Source: Pseudomonas sp. UYIF39
GTDB taxonomy: Bacteria > Pseudomonadota > Gammaproteobacteria > Pseudomonadales > Pseudomonadaceae
NCBI RefSeq assembly: GCF_029963765.1
Contig: NZ_JALBYU010000010.1
Coordinates: 1 to 64,000, forward strand
Length of the DNA: 64,000 nt
Direction: 5' to 3'
The notes under the pieces were generated by a model. It made no database searches, was not told where the DNA came from, and saw nothing but the letters and a program-made list of their open reading frames with translations. Below are positions 46,817-57,437 of this stretch, piece by piece (positions within the stretch are counted from its first letter, which is position 1; the number at the start of each line of letters is the position of its first letter). The translations under genes were made by a program, and so were the position numbers.

Positions 46817-47827
46817 TTGTCTGCTCAAGTCATCGCGATTGACGCAATGGGCGGGGACTTCGGTCCCCGCAGCATTGTTCAGGCCAGCCTTGCTTGTCTG
46901 TCTGCTGCACCCTCGCTGCACCTGACCCTCGTCGGTCAACCCTCCCTTCTTGAAGAATTGCTCTCTGGCCAGTCGGCTATGGATCGCTCGCGTCTGTCGA
47001 TTGCTCCGGCGTCCGAAGTCATCACCATGGACGAAAAACCTGCACAGGCCCTGCGCGGCAAGCCCGACTCGTCGATGCGCGTGGCGCTGGAGTTGCTGCG
47101 CGATGGCAAGGTCCAGGCCTGTGTCAGTGCCGGCAATACCGGTGCGCTGATGGCGTTGTCGCGGTTTGTGCTCAAGACCTTGCCTGGCATTGATCGGCCG
47201 GCGATGGTGGCGGCGATTCCGACGCAGAAGGGTTATTGCCAGTTGCTCGACCTGGGCGCCAATGTCGATTGCAGCGCCGAGCATCTATTGCAGTTTGCGG
47301 TGATGGGGTCGGTGGCGGCGGAAGCCCTGGGCATTGTTCGTCCGCGAGTGGCGCTGCTGAACATCGGTACTGAAGACATCAAGGGCAATCAGCAGGTCAA
47401 GCTGGCGGCCACCTTGTTGCAGAGTGCTCGTGGTATCAATTACATCGGTTTTGTCGAAGGTGACGGTGTGTACCGTGGCGAGGCGGATGTGGTGGTGTGT
47501 GATGGTTTTGTCGGCAATATCCTGCTCAAATCCAGCGAAGGCCTGGCGACCATGATTGCCGCGCGCATCGAAGCCTTGTTCAAGAAAAACCTTGCGTCGA
47601 AAGTGGTCGGTGCTCTGGCATTGCCGCTGATGAAGCGCCTGCAAGCTGATCTGGCGCCTGCGCGGCATAACGGCGCTAGCTTCCTCGGGTTGCAGGGAAT
47701 TGTGGTGAAAAGCCATGGTTCGGCGGGGGTTCAGGGCTTCCAGAGTGCGATTCAGCGCGCCTTGATCGAGATCCAGGAAAACCTGCCGGAACGCATTCAC
47801 GGTCGTCTTGAGGATTTGTTGCTTTAG
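46817..47827 (+). CDS. plsX: Phosphate acyltransferase PlsX
   Basis: The 336-residue peripheral membrane enzyme makes acyl-phosphate from acyl-ACP for phospholipid synthesis. Motifs: [37 protein letters not shown] and [17 protein letters not shown]. The start appears to be TTG 46817, since the frame has no ATG/GTG before the conserved AIDAMGGD; the codon is four bases after the rpmF stop. Confidence 0.95.
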   Translation: MSAQVIAIDAMGGDFGPRSIVQASLACLSAAPSLHLTLVGQPSLLEELLSGQSAMDRSRLSIAPASEVITMDEKPAQALRGKPDSSMRVALELLRDGKVQACVSAGNTGALMALSRFVLKTLPGIDRPAMVAAIPTQKGYCQLLDLGANVDCSAEHLLQFAVMGSVAAEALGIVRPRVALLNIGTEDIKGNQQVKLAATLLQSARGINYIGFVEGDGVYRGEADVVVCDGFVGNILLKSSEGLATMIAARIEALFKKNLASKVVGALALPLMKRLQADLAPARHNGASFLGLQGIVVKSHGSAGVQGFQSAIQRALIEIQENLPERIHGRLEDLLL

Positions 47828-47952
47828 GCGTTTTCGTCGGACAATGCTTAAATGTGACCGCTCAGTTCAATTTGCCATCCAACTGTCAGTTTCTTGCGTC
47901 CCCCAGGCGGGACGTCAATTCTCCGACGACAAGATCATTAGGGGCTTGTTAC

Positions 47953-48891
47953 ATGTCTGCTTCCCTCGCATTCGTCTTTCCGGGACAGGGTTCGCAGTCC
48001 CTCGGCATGCTGGCCGAGTTGGGCGCGCAACATCCGGTTGTCCTCGAAACATTCAAAGAAGCTTCCGATGCACTGGGTTACGACCTTTGGGCGCTGACCC
48101 AGCAAGGGCCGGAAGAGCAACTCAACCAAACCGATAAAACCCAGCCGGCCATTCTGACCGCCTCGATTGCCTTGTGGCGTCTGTGGCTGGCTGAAGGTGG
48201 CGCGCGTCCGGCTTATGTTGCCGGTCACAGCCTGGGCGAATACAGCGCTCTGGTCGCCGCAGGCAGTCTGAGCCTAGGTGACGCGGTGAAGCTGGTTGAG
48301 CGCCGTGGTCAGTTGATGCAGGAAGCCGTTCCGGCCGGGCAAGGTGGCATGGCCGCCATTCTCGGTCTGGACGATGCTGATGTGCTGGCAGCCTGTGCTG
48401 AAGCGGCGCAAGGCGAAGTGGTCAGCGCGGTCAACTTCAACTCCCCTGGCCAAGTGGTCATCGCCGGTGCCAAGGCAGCGGTCGAGCGCGCCATCGAAGG
48501 CTGCAAGGCCCGTGGTGCCAAGCGCGCCATGCCGTTGCCGGTCAGCGTGCCGTCCCATTGCGAGCTGATGCGTCCGGCGGCCGAGCGTTTCGCCGAGTCG
48601 ATAGCAGCGATCGACTGGCAGGCGCCGCAGATTCCAGTGGTTCAGAACGTCAGCGCCAATGTGCCGGCCGATCTGGAAACCCTCAAGCGCGATCTGCTCG
48701 AGCAACTTTACAAGCCTGTACGCTGGGTCGAATCGGTTCAGGCACTGGCCGCCAAAGGTGCTACCCAGTTGGTCGAATGCGGCCCTGGCAAAGTGCTGGC
48801 GGGCCTGAACAAGCGTTGCGCCGAAGGCGTGTCGACATCCAACCTCAATACCCCCGACGCCTTCGCTGCCGCTCGCGCAGCGCTGGCTTGA
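47953..48891 (+). CDS. fabD: Malonyl-CoA:ACP transacylase
   Basis: The 312-residue enzyme loads malonate onto ACP. It starts MSASLAFVFPGQGSQ and has the nucleophile GHSLGEYSALVA (Ser about residue 92), QLMQEAVPAGQGGMAAI and the catalytic His in SVPSHCELM. ATG 47953 is chosen by the conserved N-terminus; the frame is open 33 codons upstream without similarity. It is part of the fab cluster. Confidence 0.96.
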   Translation: MSASLAFVFPGQGSQSLGMLAELGAQHPVVLETFKEASDALGYDLWALTQQGPEEQLNQTDKTQPAILTASIALWRLWLAEGGARPAYVAGHSLGEYSALVAAGSLSLGDAVKLVERRGQLMQEAVPAGQGGMAAILGLDDADVLAACAEAAQGEVVSAVNFNSPGQVVIAGAKAAVERAIEGCKARGAKRAMPLPVSVPSHCELMRPAAERFAESIAAIDWQAPQIPVVQNVSANVPADLETLKRDLLEQLYKPVRWVESVQALAAKGATQLVECGPGKVLAGLNKRCAEGVSTSNLNTPDAFAAARAALA

Positions 48892-48907
48892 ATCAGGAGA
48901 AGCCTGC

Positions 48908-49651
48908 ATGAGTCTGCAAGGTAAAGTTGCACTGGTCACTGGCGCGAGCCGCGGTATCGGCCAGGCTATCGCCCTGGAATTGGGCCGTCAGGGCGCCATC
49001 GTTATCGGCACCGCGACGTCTGCCTCGGGTGCCGAGCGCATTGCGGCAACCCTGAAGGAAAACGGGATTCAAGGCACTGGCCTGGAACTCAATGTCACCA
49101 GCGACGAATCCGTTGCTGCAGTATTGGCGAGCATTACATCGCAGTTCGGTGCGCCGGCGATCCTGGTCAACAATGCCGGTATCACCCGCGATAATCTGAT
49201 GATGCGCATGAAAAATGACGAATGGCATGACGTCGTCGATACCAACCTGAACAGTCTGTTTCGCCTGTCCAAGGGCGTTTTGCGTGGTATGACCAAAGCC
49301 CGTTGGGGACGAATTATCAGTATTGGCTCGGTTGTGGGTGCCATGGGCAACGCAGGCCAAGTAAACTACGCAGCCGCCAAGGCCGGTCTGGAAGGTTTCA
49401 GCCGTTCACTGGCGCGTGAAGTCGGTTCGCGTTCGATTACGGTAAACTCGGTGGCCCCTGGGTTCATCGACACCGATATGACCCGCGAACTGCCCGAGGC
49501 ACAGCGTGAAGCCTTGCAGACGCAGATTCCGCTGGGCCGTCTGGGACAAGCTCAAGAGATCGCGTCTGTGGTCGCTTTTCTTGCCTCCGACGGTGCGGCT
49601 TACGTTACTGGGGCTACAATCCCGGTGAACGGCGGGATGTACATGAGTTAA
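48908..49651 (+). CDS. fabG: 3-oxoacyl-ACP reductase
   Basis: The 247-residue SDR reduces 3-oxoacyl-ACP with NADPH. Motifs: TGASRGIG, NNAGITRDNLMMRMK (the FabG-typical substrate loop), SIGSVVGAMGNAGQVNYAAAKAG with the Ser-Tyr-Lys triad, and VNGGMYMS at the end. AGGAGAAG precedes the ATG, 16 bases after fabD. Confidence 0.96.
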   Translation: MSLQGKVALVTGASRGIGQAIALELGRQGAIVIGTATSASGAERIAATLKENGIQGTGLELNVTSDESVAAVLASITSQFGAPAILVNNAGITRDNLMMRMKNDEWHDVVDTNLNSLFRLSKGVLRGMTKARWGRIISIGSVVGAMGNAGQVNYAAAKAGLEGFSRSLAREVGSRSITVNSVAPGFIDTDMTRELPEAQREALQTQIPLGRLGQAQEIASVVAFLASDGAAYVTGATIPVNGGMYMS

Positions 49652-49762
49652 ATGTGACGGATCGCTTCAAAAAAATGTCATACGAGCTGTCTAAAATCCG
49701 TTATAAAGCTGCAATCTATTTATCGGCAGAGGGTCGTCGGGTTTGAGGAGTGAAGCTTTCAG

Positions 49763-49790
49763 TTGAAAAACTGAAAAGTCTTTCTATACA
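49763..49790 (+). promoter_or_regulatory. Probable acpP promoter
   Basis: TTGAAA (49763-49768), a 16-base spacer and TATACA (49785-49790) lie about 50 bases before acpP. A separate promoter is expected, since acpP must be made far above the other fab proteins. Confidence 0.6.
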
Positions 49791-49842
49791 CTTACCCACC
49801 GGCCAGCTGCCTGAATTTGTCCATTAGGAGTGAAAACAAGGT

Positions 49843-50079
49843 ATGAGCACCATCGAAGAGCGCGTCAAGAAAATCGTTGCTGAGCAACTGGGCGTTAAAG
49901 AAGAAGAAGTGGTCAACACTGCTTCCTTCGTTGAAGACCTGGGTGCCGACTCCCTTGACACCGTTGAGCTGGTGATGGCTCTGGAAGAGGAATTCGAGAC
50001 CGAAATCCCTGACGAAGAAGCTGAGAAGATCACTACTGTACAAGCCGCAATCGATTACGTTACTAACCACCAGGCTTAA
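49843..50079 (+). CDS. acpP: Acyl carrier protein
   Basis: The 78-residue acidic helical protein carries the phosphopantetheine site [12 protein letters not shown] with Ser37. It holds growing acyl chains as thioesters for the Fab enzymes. A TTAGGAG ribosome site precedes the ATG. A terminator after it and a promoter before it indicate a dedicated short message in addition to read-through. Confidence 0.98.
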   Translation: MSTIEERVKKIVAEQLGVKEEEVVNTASFVEDLGADSLDTVELVMALEEEFETEIPDEEAEKITTVQAAIDYVTNHQA

Positions 50080-50108
50080 TAGCTTGTAATCGTTGCTTGC
50101 TGTCATGG

Positions 50109-50143
50109 AAAAACCGCACTGCCATCACGGCGTGCGGTTTTTT
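50109..50143 (+). terminator. Terminator after acpP
   Basis: AAAAACCGCAC, a 12-base loop, GTGCGGTTTTTT; probably partial, setting the acpP to fabF ratio. Confidence 0.85.
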
Positions 50144-50188
50144 CTTTAGGCCTGATGCAAAGTCGTCATTTGAAAAAAGGAGAGTGCT

Positions 50189-51433
50189 GTGTCGCGTAGA
50201 CGCGTCGTAGTCACCGGTATGGGTATGTTGTCGCCACTGGGCACGGATGTGCCGAGCAGTTGGCAGGGCATTCTGGCTGGCCGCAGTGGCATTGGTCTGA
50301 TCGAACACACCGACCTTTCTGCCTATTCCACCCGTTTTGGCGGCTCGGTAAAGGGCTTCAATGTCGAGGAATACCTGTCGGTCAAGGAAGCTCGCAAGCT
50401 CGACCTGTTCATTCAATACGGGCTGGCCGCAGGTTTTCAGGCCGTTCGTAACTCAGGTCTGGAGGTCACCGACGCCAACCGTGAGCGCATCGGCGTGGCC
50501 ATGGGTTCGGGTATTGGCGGACTGACCAATATCGAAGAAACCAGCCGCACGCTGCATGATTCCGGCCCACGACGGATTTCTCCGTTTTTCGTGCCTGGCT
50601 CGATCATCAATATGATTTCCGGTTTCCTGTCCATCCATCTGGGCGCACAGGGACCTAACTACGCCATCGCCACCGCGTGTACCACCGGTACGCACTGCAT
50701 CGGCATGGCAGCACGCAACATCATGTACGACGAAGCCGACGTGATGATTGCCGGCGGCGCTGAAATGGCGGCTTGCGGTCTGGGCATGGGCGGCTTCGGT
50801 GCCTCCCGCGCACTGTCGACCCGCAACGACGAGCCGGCCCGTGCCAGCCGTCCATGGGACAAGGGCCGTGATGGCTTCGTGTTGTCCGACGGTGCCGGCG
50901 CTCTGGTTCTGGAAGAACTGGAACACGCCAAGGCCCGTGGTGCGACGATCTATGCCGAGCTGATCGGCTTTGGCACCAGTGGCGATGCTTACCACATGAC
51001 TTCGCCGCCGGCGGATGGTGCAGGCGCTGCACGTTGCATCACCAATGCATTGCGCGACGCGAAGATCAATGGCGATCAAGTCCAGTACATCAACGCCCAC
51101 GGCACCTCGACGTCTGCGGGCGACCTTGCCGAAGCCCGTGCGATCAAGTCGGTGTTCGGCGATCACGCTTACAAGCTGGCGGTCAGTTCGACCAAGTCCA
51201 TGACCGGTCACCTGCTGGGTGCGGCGGGCGCGGTCGAGGCGATCTTCAGTGTGCTGGCGATCAACAGCCAGATAGCGCCGCCGACCATCAACCTTGATGA
51301 GCCGGACGAAGGTTGCGACCTCGATTTCGTACCGCATACCGCGCGCAATATGGAAATCGATGTGGTGTTGTCCAACTCCTTCGGGTTTGGCGGTACCAAC
51401 GGCTCGCTGGTGTTCCGCCGGTTCGCTGACTGA
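50189..51433 (+). CDS. fabF: 3-oxoacyl-ACP synthase II
   Basis: The 414-residue condensing enzyme elongates acyl-ACP with malonyl-ACP. The Cys-His-His triad is seen in [23 protein letters not shown] and [14 protein letters not shown]. It starts [18 protein letters not shown] with AAGGAGAG upstream. Its stop overlaps the pabC start (TGATGG). Confidence 0.96.
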   Translation: MSRRRVVVTGMGMLSPLGTDVPSSWQGILAGRSGIGLIEHTDLSAYSTRFGGSVKGFNVEEYLSVKEARKLDLFIQYGLAAGFQAVRNSGLEVTDANRERIGVAMGSGIGGLTNIEETSRTLHDSGPRRISPFFVPGSIINMISGFLSIHLGAQGPNYAIATACTTGTHCIGMAARNIMYDEADVMIAGGAEMAACGLGMGGFGASRALSTRNDEPARASRPWDKGRDGFVLSDGAGALVLEELEHAKARGATIYAELIGFGTSGDAYHMTSPPADGAGAARCITNALRDAKINGDQVQYINAHGTSTSAGDLAEARAIKSVFGDHAYKLAVSSTKSMTGHLLGAAGAVEAIFSVLAINSQIAPPTINLDEPDEGCDLDFVPHTARNMEIDVVLSNSFGFGGTNGSLVFRRFAD

Positions 51434-52248
51434 TGGACAGCTGGGTCGACGGTCAGCCGGCTGACGCTTTGTCGCTGAAGGATCGCGGCCTGGCTTACGG
51501 TGATGGTCTGTTCGAGACCATTGCTGTGCGCAACGGCGCTCCGGTGTTGCTGGATCGGCATCTGATGCGTTTGGTCAAAGGTTGCCAGCGGTTGGCAATT
51601 AACCTCGATCATGCGGCTGTCTGCACAGAGTTACTGACCTATGCCCAAGCGTTGGGCGAAGGTGTGCTCAAGCTCATTGTCACGCGTGGCGAAAGCGCGC
51701 GCGGTTATGCACCCGATCCTTCGGCTCAGGCGCGCCGCATCATGCTGGGCAACCCACCCGCGGTTTATCCTGCTGCCCATGCGGAGCAGGGCGTTCGCCT
51801 GTTCCCCTGTGCGACGCGGCTTTCCAGGCAGCCACTGCTCGCGGGGCTCAAACACCTGAACCGTCTTGAGCAGGTCATCGCCCGCTCCGAATGGCAGGAC
51901 ACCGATCATGCTGAAGGCTTGATGCTCGATCAGGCCGGGCGCGTCATTGAAGGCGTGTTCAGCAATCTGTTCCTGATTCGCGATGGCGTACTGGTCACGG
52001 CTGATTTGAAGCGCTGTGGCGTTGCCGGCGTGATGCGTGCCGAATTATTGTTTCAAGCCGAGTCATTGGGGATCCCCACGCAAATCACCGACATCACCCT
52101 CGATCAGCTGCAATGGGCTGATGAAGTCTTTGTCTGCAACAGCGTGTATGGCGTTTGGCCGGTGCGCGCCTACGCCGCACTGAGCTGGCCGGTTGGTCCG
52201 CTCACCCGTAAACTCCAAACCATTGCCTGCGCGCTACTGGATGCTTGA
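51433..52248 (+). CDS. pabC: Aminodeoxychorismate lyase
   Basis: The 271-residue fold-type-IV PLP enzyme releases pyruvate from aminodeoxychorismate to give p-aminobenzoate for folate. Motifs: LAYGDGLFETIAVRNG, the PLP Lys in GLKHLNRLEQVIAR, and EGVFSNLFLI. The position between fabF and mltG is that of pabC in E. coli. Confidence 0.94.
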   Translation: MDSWVDGQPADALSLKDRGLAYGDGLFETIAVRNGAPVLLDRHLMRLVKGCQRLAINLDHAAVCTELLTYAQALGEGVLKLIVTRGESARGYAPDPSAQARRIMLGNPPAVYPAAHAEQGVRLFPCATRLSRQPLLAGLKHLNRLEQVIARSEWQDTDHAEGLMLDQAGRVIEGVFSNLFLIRDGVLVTADLKRCGVAGVMRAELLFQAESLGIPTQITDITLDQLQWADEVFVCNSVYGVWPVRAYAALSWPVGPLTRKLQTIACALLDA

Positions 52249-52251
52249 TAC

Positions 52252-53484
52252 GTGAGACGTAAATTCTTGCTGCTGCTGGAAACCGGATTGGTTCTGGCTG
52301 GGCTGTGTCTGGGCGCTTCCGCCTGGAAAATCCATTCGGCGCTGGAACAGCCGCTGAACATCACTCAGGAAGAGCTGCTGGAAGTGCCCAAAGGCACGAC
52401 ACCGACCCGCACCCTCTATCGACTCGAAGCCGATGGCGTCATCAAGGACGCTTTCTGGCTGCGGGTGTATTGGCGCTTCAATCTCGCCAAACAACCGTTG
52501 CACAAGGGCGAATACCGCATGCAGCCCGGCATGACCGTCGAAGGACTCATTGACCTGTGGAAACGCGGGGAAATGGTTCAGTACAGCCTGACCCTGGTCG
52601 AGGGCTGGAATTTCCATCAGGTCCGCGCTGCTCTGGCCAAGGATGAAAAACTCGAAAAGACCCTCGACGGTTTGAGTGACAGCGAGGTGATGGACAAACT
52701 CGGTCACACCGGGATTTTTCCGGAAGGGCGATTCTTCCCTGACACCTATCGCTTCGTGCGCGGCATGACCGATGTCGAGCTGCTGAAAAAAGCCTACGAC
52801 CACCTCGATGAAGTCCTTGCCAAGGAATGGAGCCAGCGCGCCGCTGATGTGCCGTACACCGAGCCCTATCAGGCGCTGATCATGGCCTCGCTGGTGGAGA
52901 AGGAAACCGGCGTGCCGCAGGAGCGCGGGCAAATCGCTGGCGTGTTTGTGCGGCGCATGGAAATGGGCATGTTGCTGCAGACTGATCCGACCGTGATCTA
53001 CGGCCTCGGTGATCGCTACAACGGCAAATTGACCCGCGCCCATCTCAAGGAAGCGACGCCGTACAACACCTACGTGATTTCGGGCCTGCCGCCGACCCCG
53101 ATCGCCATGGTCGGTCGGGAAGCGATTCATGCTGCGCTGAATCCGGTGGCTGGCAATAGCCTCTATTTCGTTGCTCGTGGTGATGGCAGCCACGTGTTCT
53201 CCGATGATCTGGACGCGCACAATAACGCTGTGCGTGAGTTCCAGCTCAAGCGCCGTGCCGACTACCGCTCCAGCCCGGCGCCGGCTACGGCGCCAGAGGC
53301 GACGGATGAGCAGGCACCGATTCCGGCTGCTTCGCCCGACACAGTCCCCGAGGCTTTGCCGCAAGTGCCGCCGCAAGCGCCTGACCAGTCGCCATCACCG
53401 GAGCCGGCGCAAGAGCCCGCTCAAGAACCTGCAGCTGCACCCGCGCCCGAACCGGATGCAACCGCGCCGCAAAGCCCGCAATGA
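52252..53484 (+). CDS. mltG: Endolytic murein transglycosylase MltG
   Basis: The 410-residue inner-membrane enzyme cuts nascent glycan strands. It has one N-terminal membrane helix (about 5-22), a LysM-like region and the YceG catalytic core with the Glu in ASLVEKETGVPQERGQIAGVF, TDPTVIYGLGD and PYNTYVISGLPPTPIA. The last about 70 residues are a Pro/Ala/Glu/Gln-rich tail not present in E. coli MltG, which would lie in the periplasm. It starts with GTG four bases after pabC. Confidence 0.93.
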   Translation: MRRKFLLLLETGLVLAGLCLGASAWKIHSALEQPLNITQEELLEVPKGTTPTRTLYRLEADGVIKDAFWLRVYWRFNLAKQPLHKGEYRMQPGMTVEGLIDLWKRGEMVQYSLTLVEGWNFHQVRAALAKDEKLEKTLDGLSDSEVMDKLGHTGIFPEGRFFPDTYRFVRGMTDVELLKKAYDHLDEVLAKEWSQRAADVPYTEPYQALIMASLVEKETGVPQERGQIAGVFVRRMEMGMLLQTDPTVIYGLGDRYNGKLTRAHLKEATPYNTYVISGLPPTPIAMVGREAIHAALNPVAGNSLYFVARGDGSHVFSDDLDAHNNAVREFQLKRRADYRSSPAPATAPEATDEQAPIPAASPDTVPEALPQVPPQAPDQSPSPEPAQEPAQEPAAAPAPEPDATAPQSPQ

Positions 53485-53494
53485 CTCTGACTAA

Positions 53495-55118
<1,624 letters not shown>

Positions 55119-55160
55119 TCGTCTGCGCCTAGACTCTGGTCATCAGCAATGGAGGTCAGC

Positions 55161-55517
55161 ATGAATGAAGCCGTCAATCCGGGGCCGCGCAACGGCATTT
55201 TGTCCCTGACGATCAAGGACAAGTCCGTGCTTTACGCGGCCTACATGCCATTCCTCAAGAACGGTGGCCTGTTTATCCCGACCAACAAGAGCTACAAGTT
55301 GGGCGATGAGGTATTCATGCTGTTGAACCTGATGGACGAGCCGGAGAAGATTCCGGTCGCCGGCAAGGTCAGCTGGATCACCCCCAAAGGTGCACAGGGC
55401 AACCGGGCCGCCGGGGTCGGCGTACAATTCAACGATGGCGACAATACCGCGCGCAGTCGAATCGAAACCCATCTGGCCGGAGCCCTGAAGTCCGACCGTC
55501 CCACTCATACGATGTAA
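55161..55517 (+). CDS. pilZ: Type IV pilus protein PilZ (PilZ domain)
   Basis: The 118-residue protein matches the founding PilZ of type IV pilus assembly: NGILSLTIKDKSVLYAAYMP, NKSYKLGDEVFMLLNLMDEPEK, WITPKGAQGNRAAGVGVQF. The canonical c-di-GMP motif RxxxR is absent near the N-terminus, as for other PilZ proper, which do not bind c-di-GMP. GGAGGTCAGC sets the start at 55161 rather than ATG 55149. It helps FimX/PilB in pilus extension. Confidence 0.93.
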   Translation: MNEAVNPGPRNGILSLTIKDKSVLYAAYMPFLKNGGLFIPTNKSYKLGDEVFMLLNLMDEPEKIPVAGKVSWITPKGAQGNRAAGVGVQFNDGDNTARSRIETHLAGALKSDRPTHTM

Positions 55518-55531
55518 GTTGTAGCCCTTTT

Positions 55532-56317
55532 ATGCTCGTAGATTCCCATTGCCACCTTGATCGCCTCGACCTCGCCGCCCACGACGGCTCTCTGGATGCT
55601 GCACTTGATGCGGCCCGTCTGCGCGGGGTAGGGCACTTTCTGTGTATCGGCGTCAGCGTCGAGAATGCCGCCGACGTCAAAGCCCTGGCCGAACGTTACG
55701 ACGACGTCGACTGCTCGGTCGGTGTACATCCGCTGGACGTGCAGCCGGGCGCCGCGCCAGCACTGGATTGGCTGTTGCGCGAGCTCAACCACCCGCGTGT
55801 GGTGGCAATCGGTGAAACGGGCCTGGATTACCACTACGAGCCGGAAGCCGCGGAGTTGCAGCAGGAATCGTTTCGCCTGCATCTGCAAGCGGCGCAGCAG
55901 ACAGGCAAACCGGTGATCATTCATACCCGTGGTGCCCGCGCCGATACGTTGAACCTCCTGCGTGAAGCGGCGCTGCCCCAGGCGGGCGTGCTGCATTGCT
56001 TTACCGAAGACTGGGACATGGCCAAAGCGGCGCTGGACATGGGGTATTACATTTCCTTGTCCGGGATTGTCACTTTCCGCAATGCCGATGCGCTGCGTGA
56101 CGTAGCCAGTAAAGTGCCGGCTGACCGATTGCTGGTGGAAACCGACTCGCCTTACCTGGCTCCGATTCCGCATCGCGGCAAGCCGAACCTGCCGCAGTAT
56201 GTGCGGGAAGTGGCAGAGTTTCTGGCGATGTTGCGAGGTGAGCCCTACGAGCGGTTTGCCGAGCAAACCACCGAGAATTTCAAGCGACTGTTTCCGCTGG
56301 CGCATGTGAAAGGTTAA
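55532..56317 (+). CDS. TatD family metal-dependent hydrolase
   Basis: The 261-residue TIM-barrel protein has metal ligands DSHCHLDRLD, AIGETGLDYHY, VIIHTRGA, LHCFTEDWD and VETDSPYLAP. It corresponds to YcfH, a putative 3'-5' nuclease. It ends the long yceD-to-tatD run of same-strand genes. Confidence 0.93.
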   Translation: MLVDSHCHLDRLDLAAHDGSLDAALDAARLRGVGHFLCIGVSVENAADVKALAERYDDVDCSVGVHPLDVQPGAAPALDWLLRELNHPRVVAIGETGLDYHYEPEAAELQQESFRLHLQAAQQTGKPVIIHTRGARADTLNLLREAALPQAGVLHCFTEDWDMAKAALDMGYYISLSGIVTFRNADALRDVASKVPADRLLVETDSPYLAPIPHRGKPNLPQYVREVAEFLAMLRGEPYERFAEQTTENFKRLFPLAHVKG

Positions 56318-56659
56318 ATCGCAGGCAAAAAAAACCCGGGTTCTGGGGGGGGAATCCGGGTTAAGACCATTAGGAGTAAAACAAAGGCACGCGGTCCGTT
56401 GGTACCTATATCGGCGCAACACTTGGGGGAGATGTCTCGCCGACAGTTGAAGTATTGATCAGTATTGCGCCGAGTCCAGTTTACCGGCGCCGGTTTTTAA
56501 ACAAATTTGGAATACGGGCGCTTCGGTTGAGTTCTCATCAATCTGCGGGGCTGCCGGAATTCATCAAGAAACACATATATGGTCGGATGATCCGTGCATT
56601 TTTGCGCAAGTTAGGCATAATACGCGGCTTCGAATTTTGACCCCTACAGACCTTTTCTT
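56318..56659. other. Intergenic stretch with a stem-loop, no gene
   Basis: Bases 56333-56362 form AACCCGG...CCGGGTT around a G-rich loop, preceded by an A-tract but not followed by T, so it is a weak terminator in the plus direction and a better one in the minus direction. The rest is upstream sequence of the TetR-type gene with an AGGCATAATAC element near 56613 that could be its -10 region. A 61-codon open frame here looks spurious. Confidence 0.5.
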
Positions 56660-57298
56660 ATGCACAAAGAACCTCGTAAGGTCCGTGAGTTTCGTCGCCG
56701 CGAGCAAGAAATTCTCGATACCGCGCTCAAGCTGTTCCTCGATCAAGGTGAAGACAGTGTCACCGTCGAGATGATTGCTGATGCCGTCGGTATTGGCAAA
56801 GGCACGATCTACAAGCACTTCAAATCCAAGGCTGAGATCTATCTGCGCCTGATGCTCGATTACGAGCGCGATTTGAACGAGCTGTTGCATTCGGCCGATG
56901 TCGACAAGGACAAGGAAGCCCTGTCCCGGGCCTACTTCGAATTCCGCATGCGCGACCCGCAACGCTATCGGTTGTTCGATCGCCTGGAAGAGAAGGTGGT
57001 CAAGGGCAATCAGGTGCCGGAGATGGTCGAGGAGCTGCACAAGATCCGCGCCTCGAACTTCGAACGCCTGACCCTGCTGATCAAGGGCCGGATCAGCGAA
57101 GGCAAGCTCGAAGATGTTCCGCCTTACTTCCATTACTGCGCATCCTGGGCGCTGGTGCACGGCGCCGTGGCGCTGTATCACTCGCCGTTCTGGAGCAATG
57201 TGCTGGAAGATCAGGAAGGTTTCTTCCAGTTCCTGATGGACATCGGCGTGCGCATGGGCAACAAGCGCAAGCGCGATAGTGACACCCCTAGCAGCTGA
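56660..57298 (+). CDS. TetR/AcrR family regulator
   Basis: The 212-residue protein has an N-terminal TetR helix-turn-helix (ILDTALKLFLDQGEDSVTVEMIADAVGIGKGTIYKHFKSK) and an all-helical ligand domain. It is the best local candidate to bind the palindrome upstream of the next gene. No effector is known. The position between tatD and later genes is, as I recall, conserved in Pseudomonas. Confidence 0.9.
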   Translation: MHKEPRKVREFRRREQEILDTALKLFLDQGEDSVTVEMIADAVGIGKGTIYKHFKSKAEIYLRLMLDYERDLNELLHSADVDKDKEALSRAYFEFRMRDPQRYRLFDRLEEKVVKGNQVPEMVEELHKIRASNFERLTLLIKGRISEGKLEDVPPYFHYCASWALVHGAVALYHSPFWSNVLEDQEGFFQFLMDIGVRMGNKRKRDSDTPSS

Positions 57299-57375
57299 AC
57301 CATTCAGTTGCCTTATTGCGCCATTATTTCGCTACGTGGTGCAGTACCGCAGGAATATACTCAGGCATAGGACTT

Positions 57376-57407
57376 GCTAAAACTTGATTTGTGAGTCAAG
57401 TTTTAGC
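57376..57407. promoter_or_regulatory. Perfect 12-bp inverted repeat upstream of the radical SAM gene
   Basis: GCTAAAACTTGA (57376-57387), an 8-base spacer and the exact reverse complement TCAAGTTTTAGC (57396-57407) lie 30 bases before the start at 57438. No T-tract follows, so it is not a terminator; it could be a regulator site or a leader hairpin. Confidence 0.7.
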
Positions 57408-57437
57408 GGTCCGAATATTCTTCCGCCGGAGTCATCC

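Noticed and set aside
56455..56640. 61-codon frame before the TetR gene
   Set aside because: No ribosome site, no similarity, and the codon use differs from neighbours.
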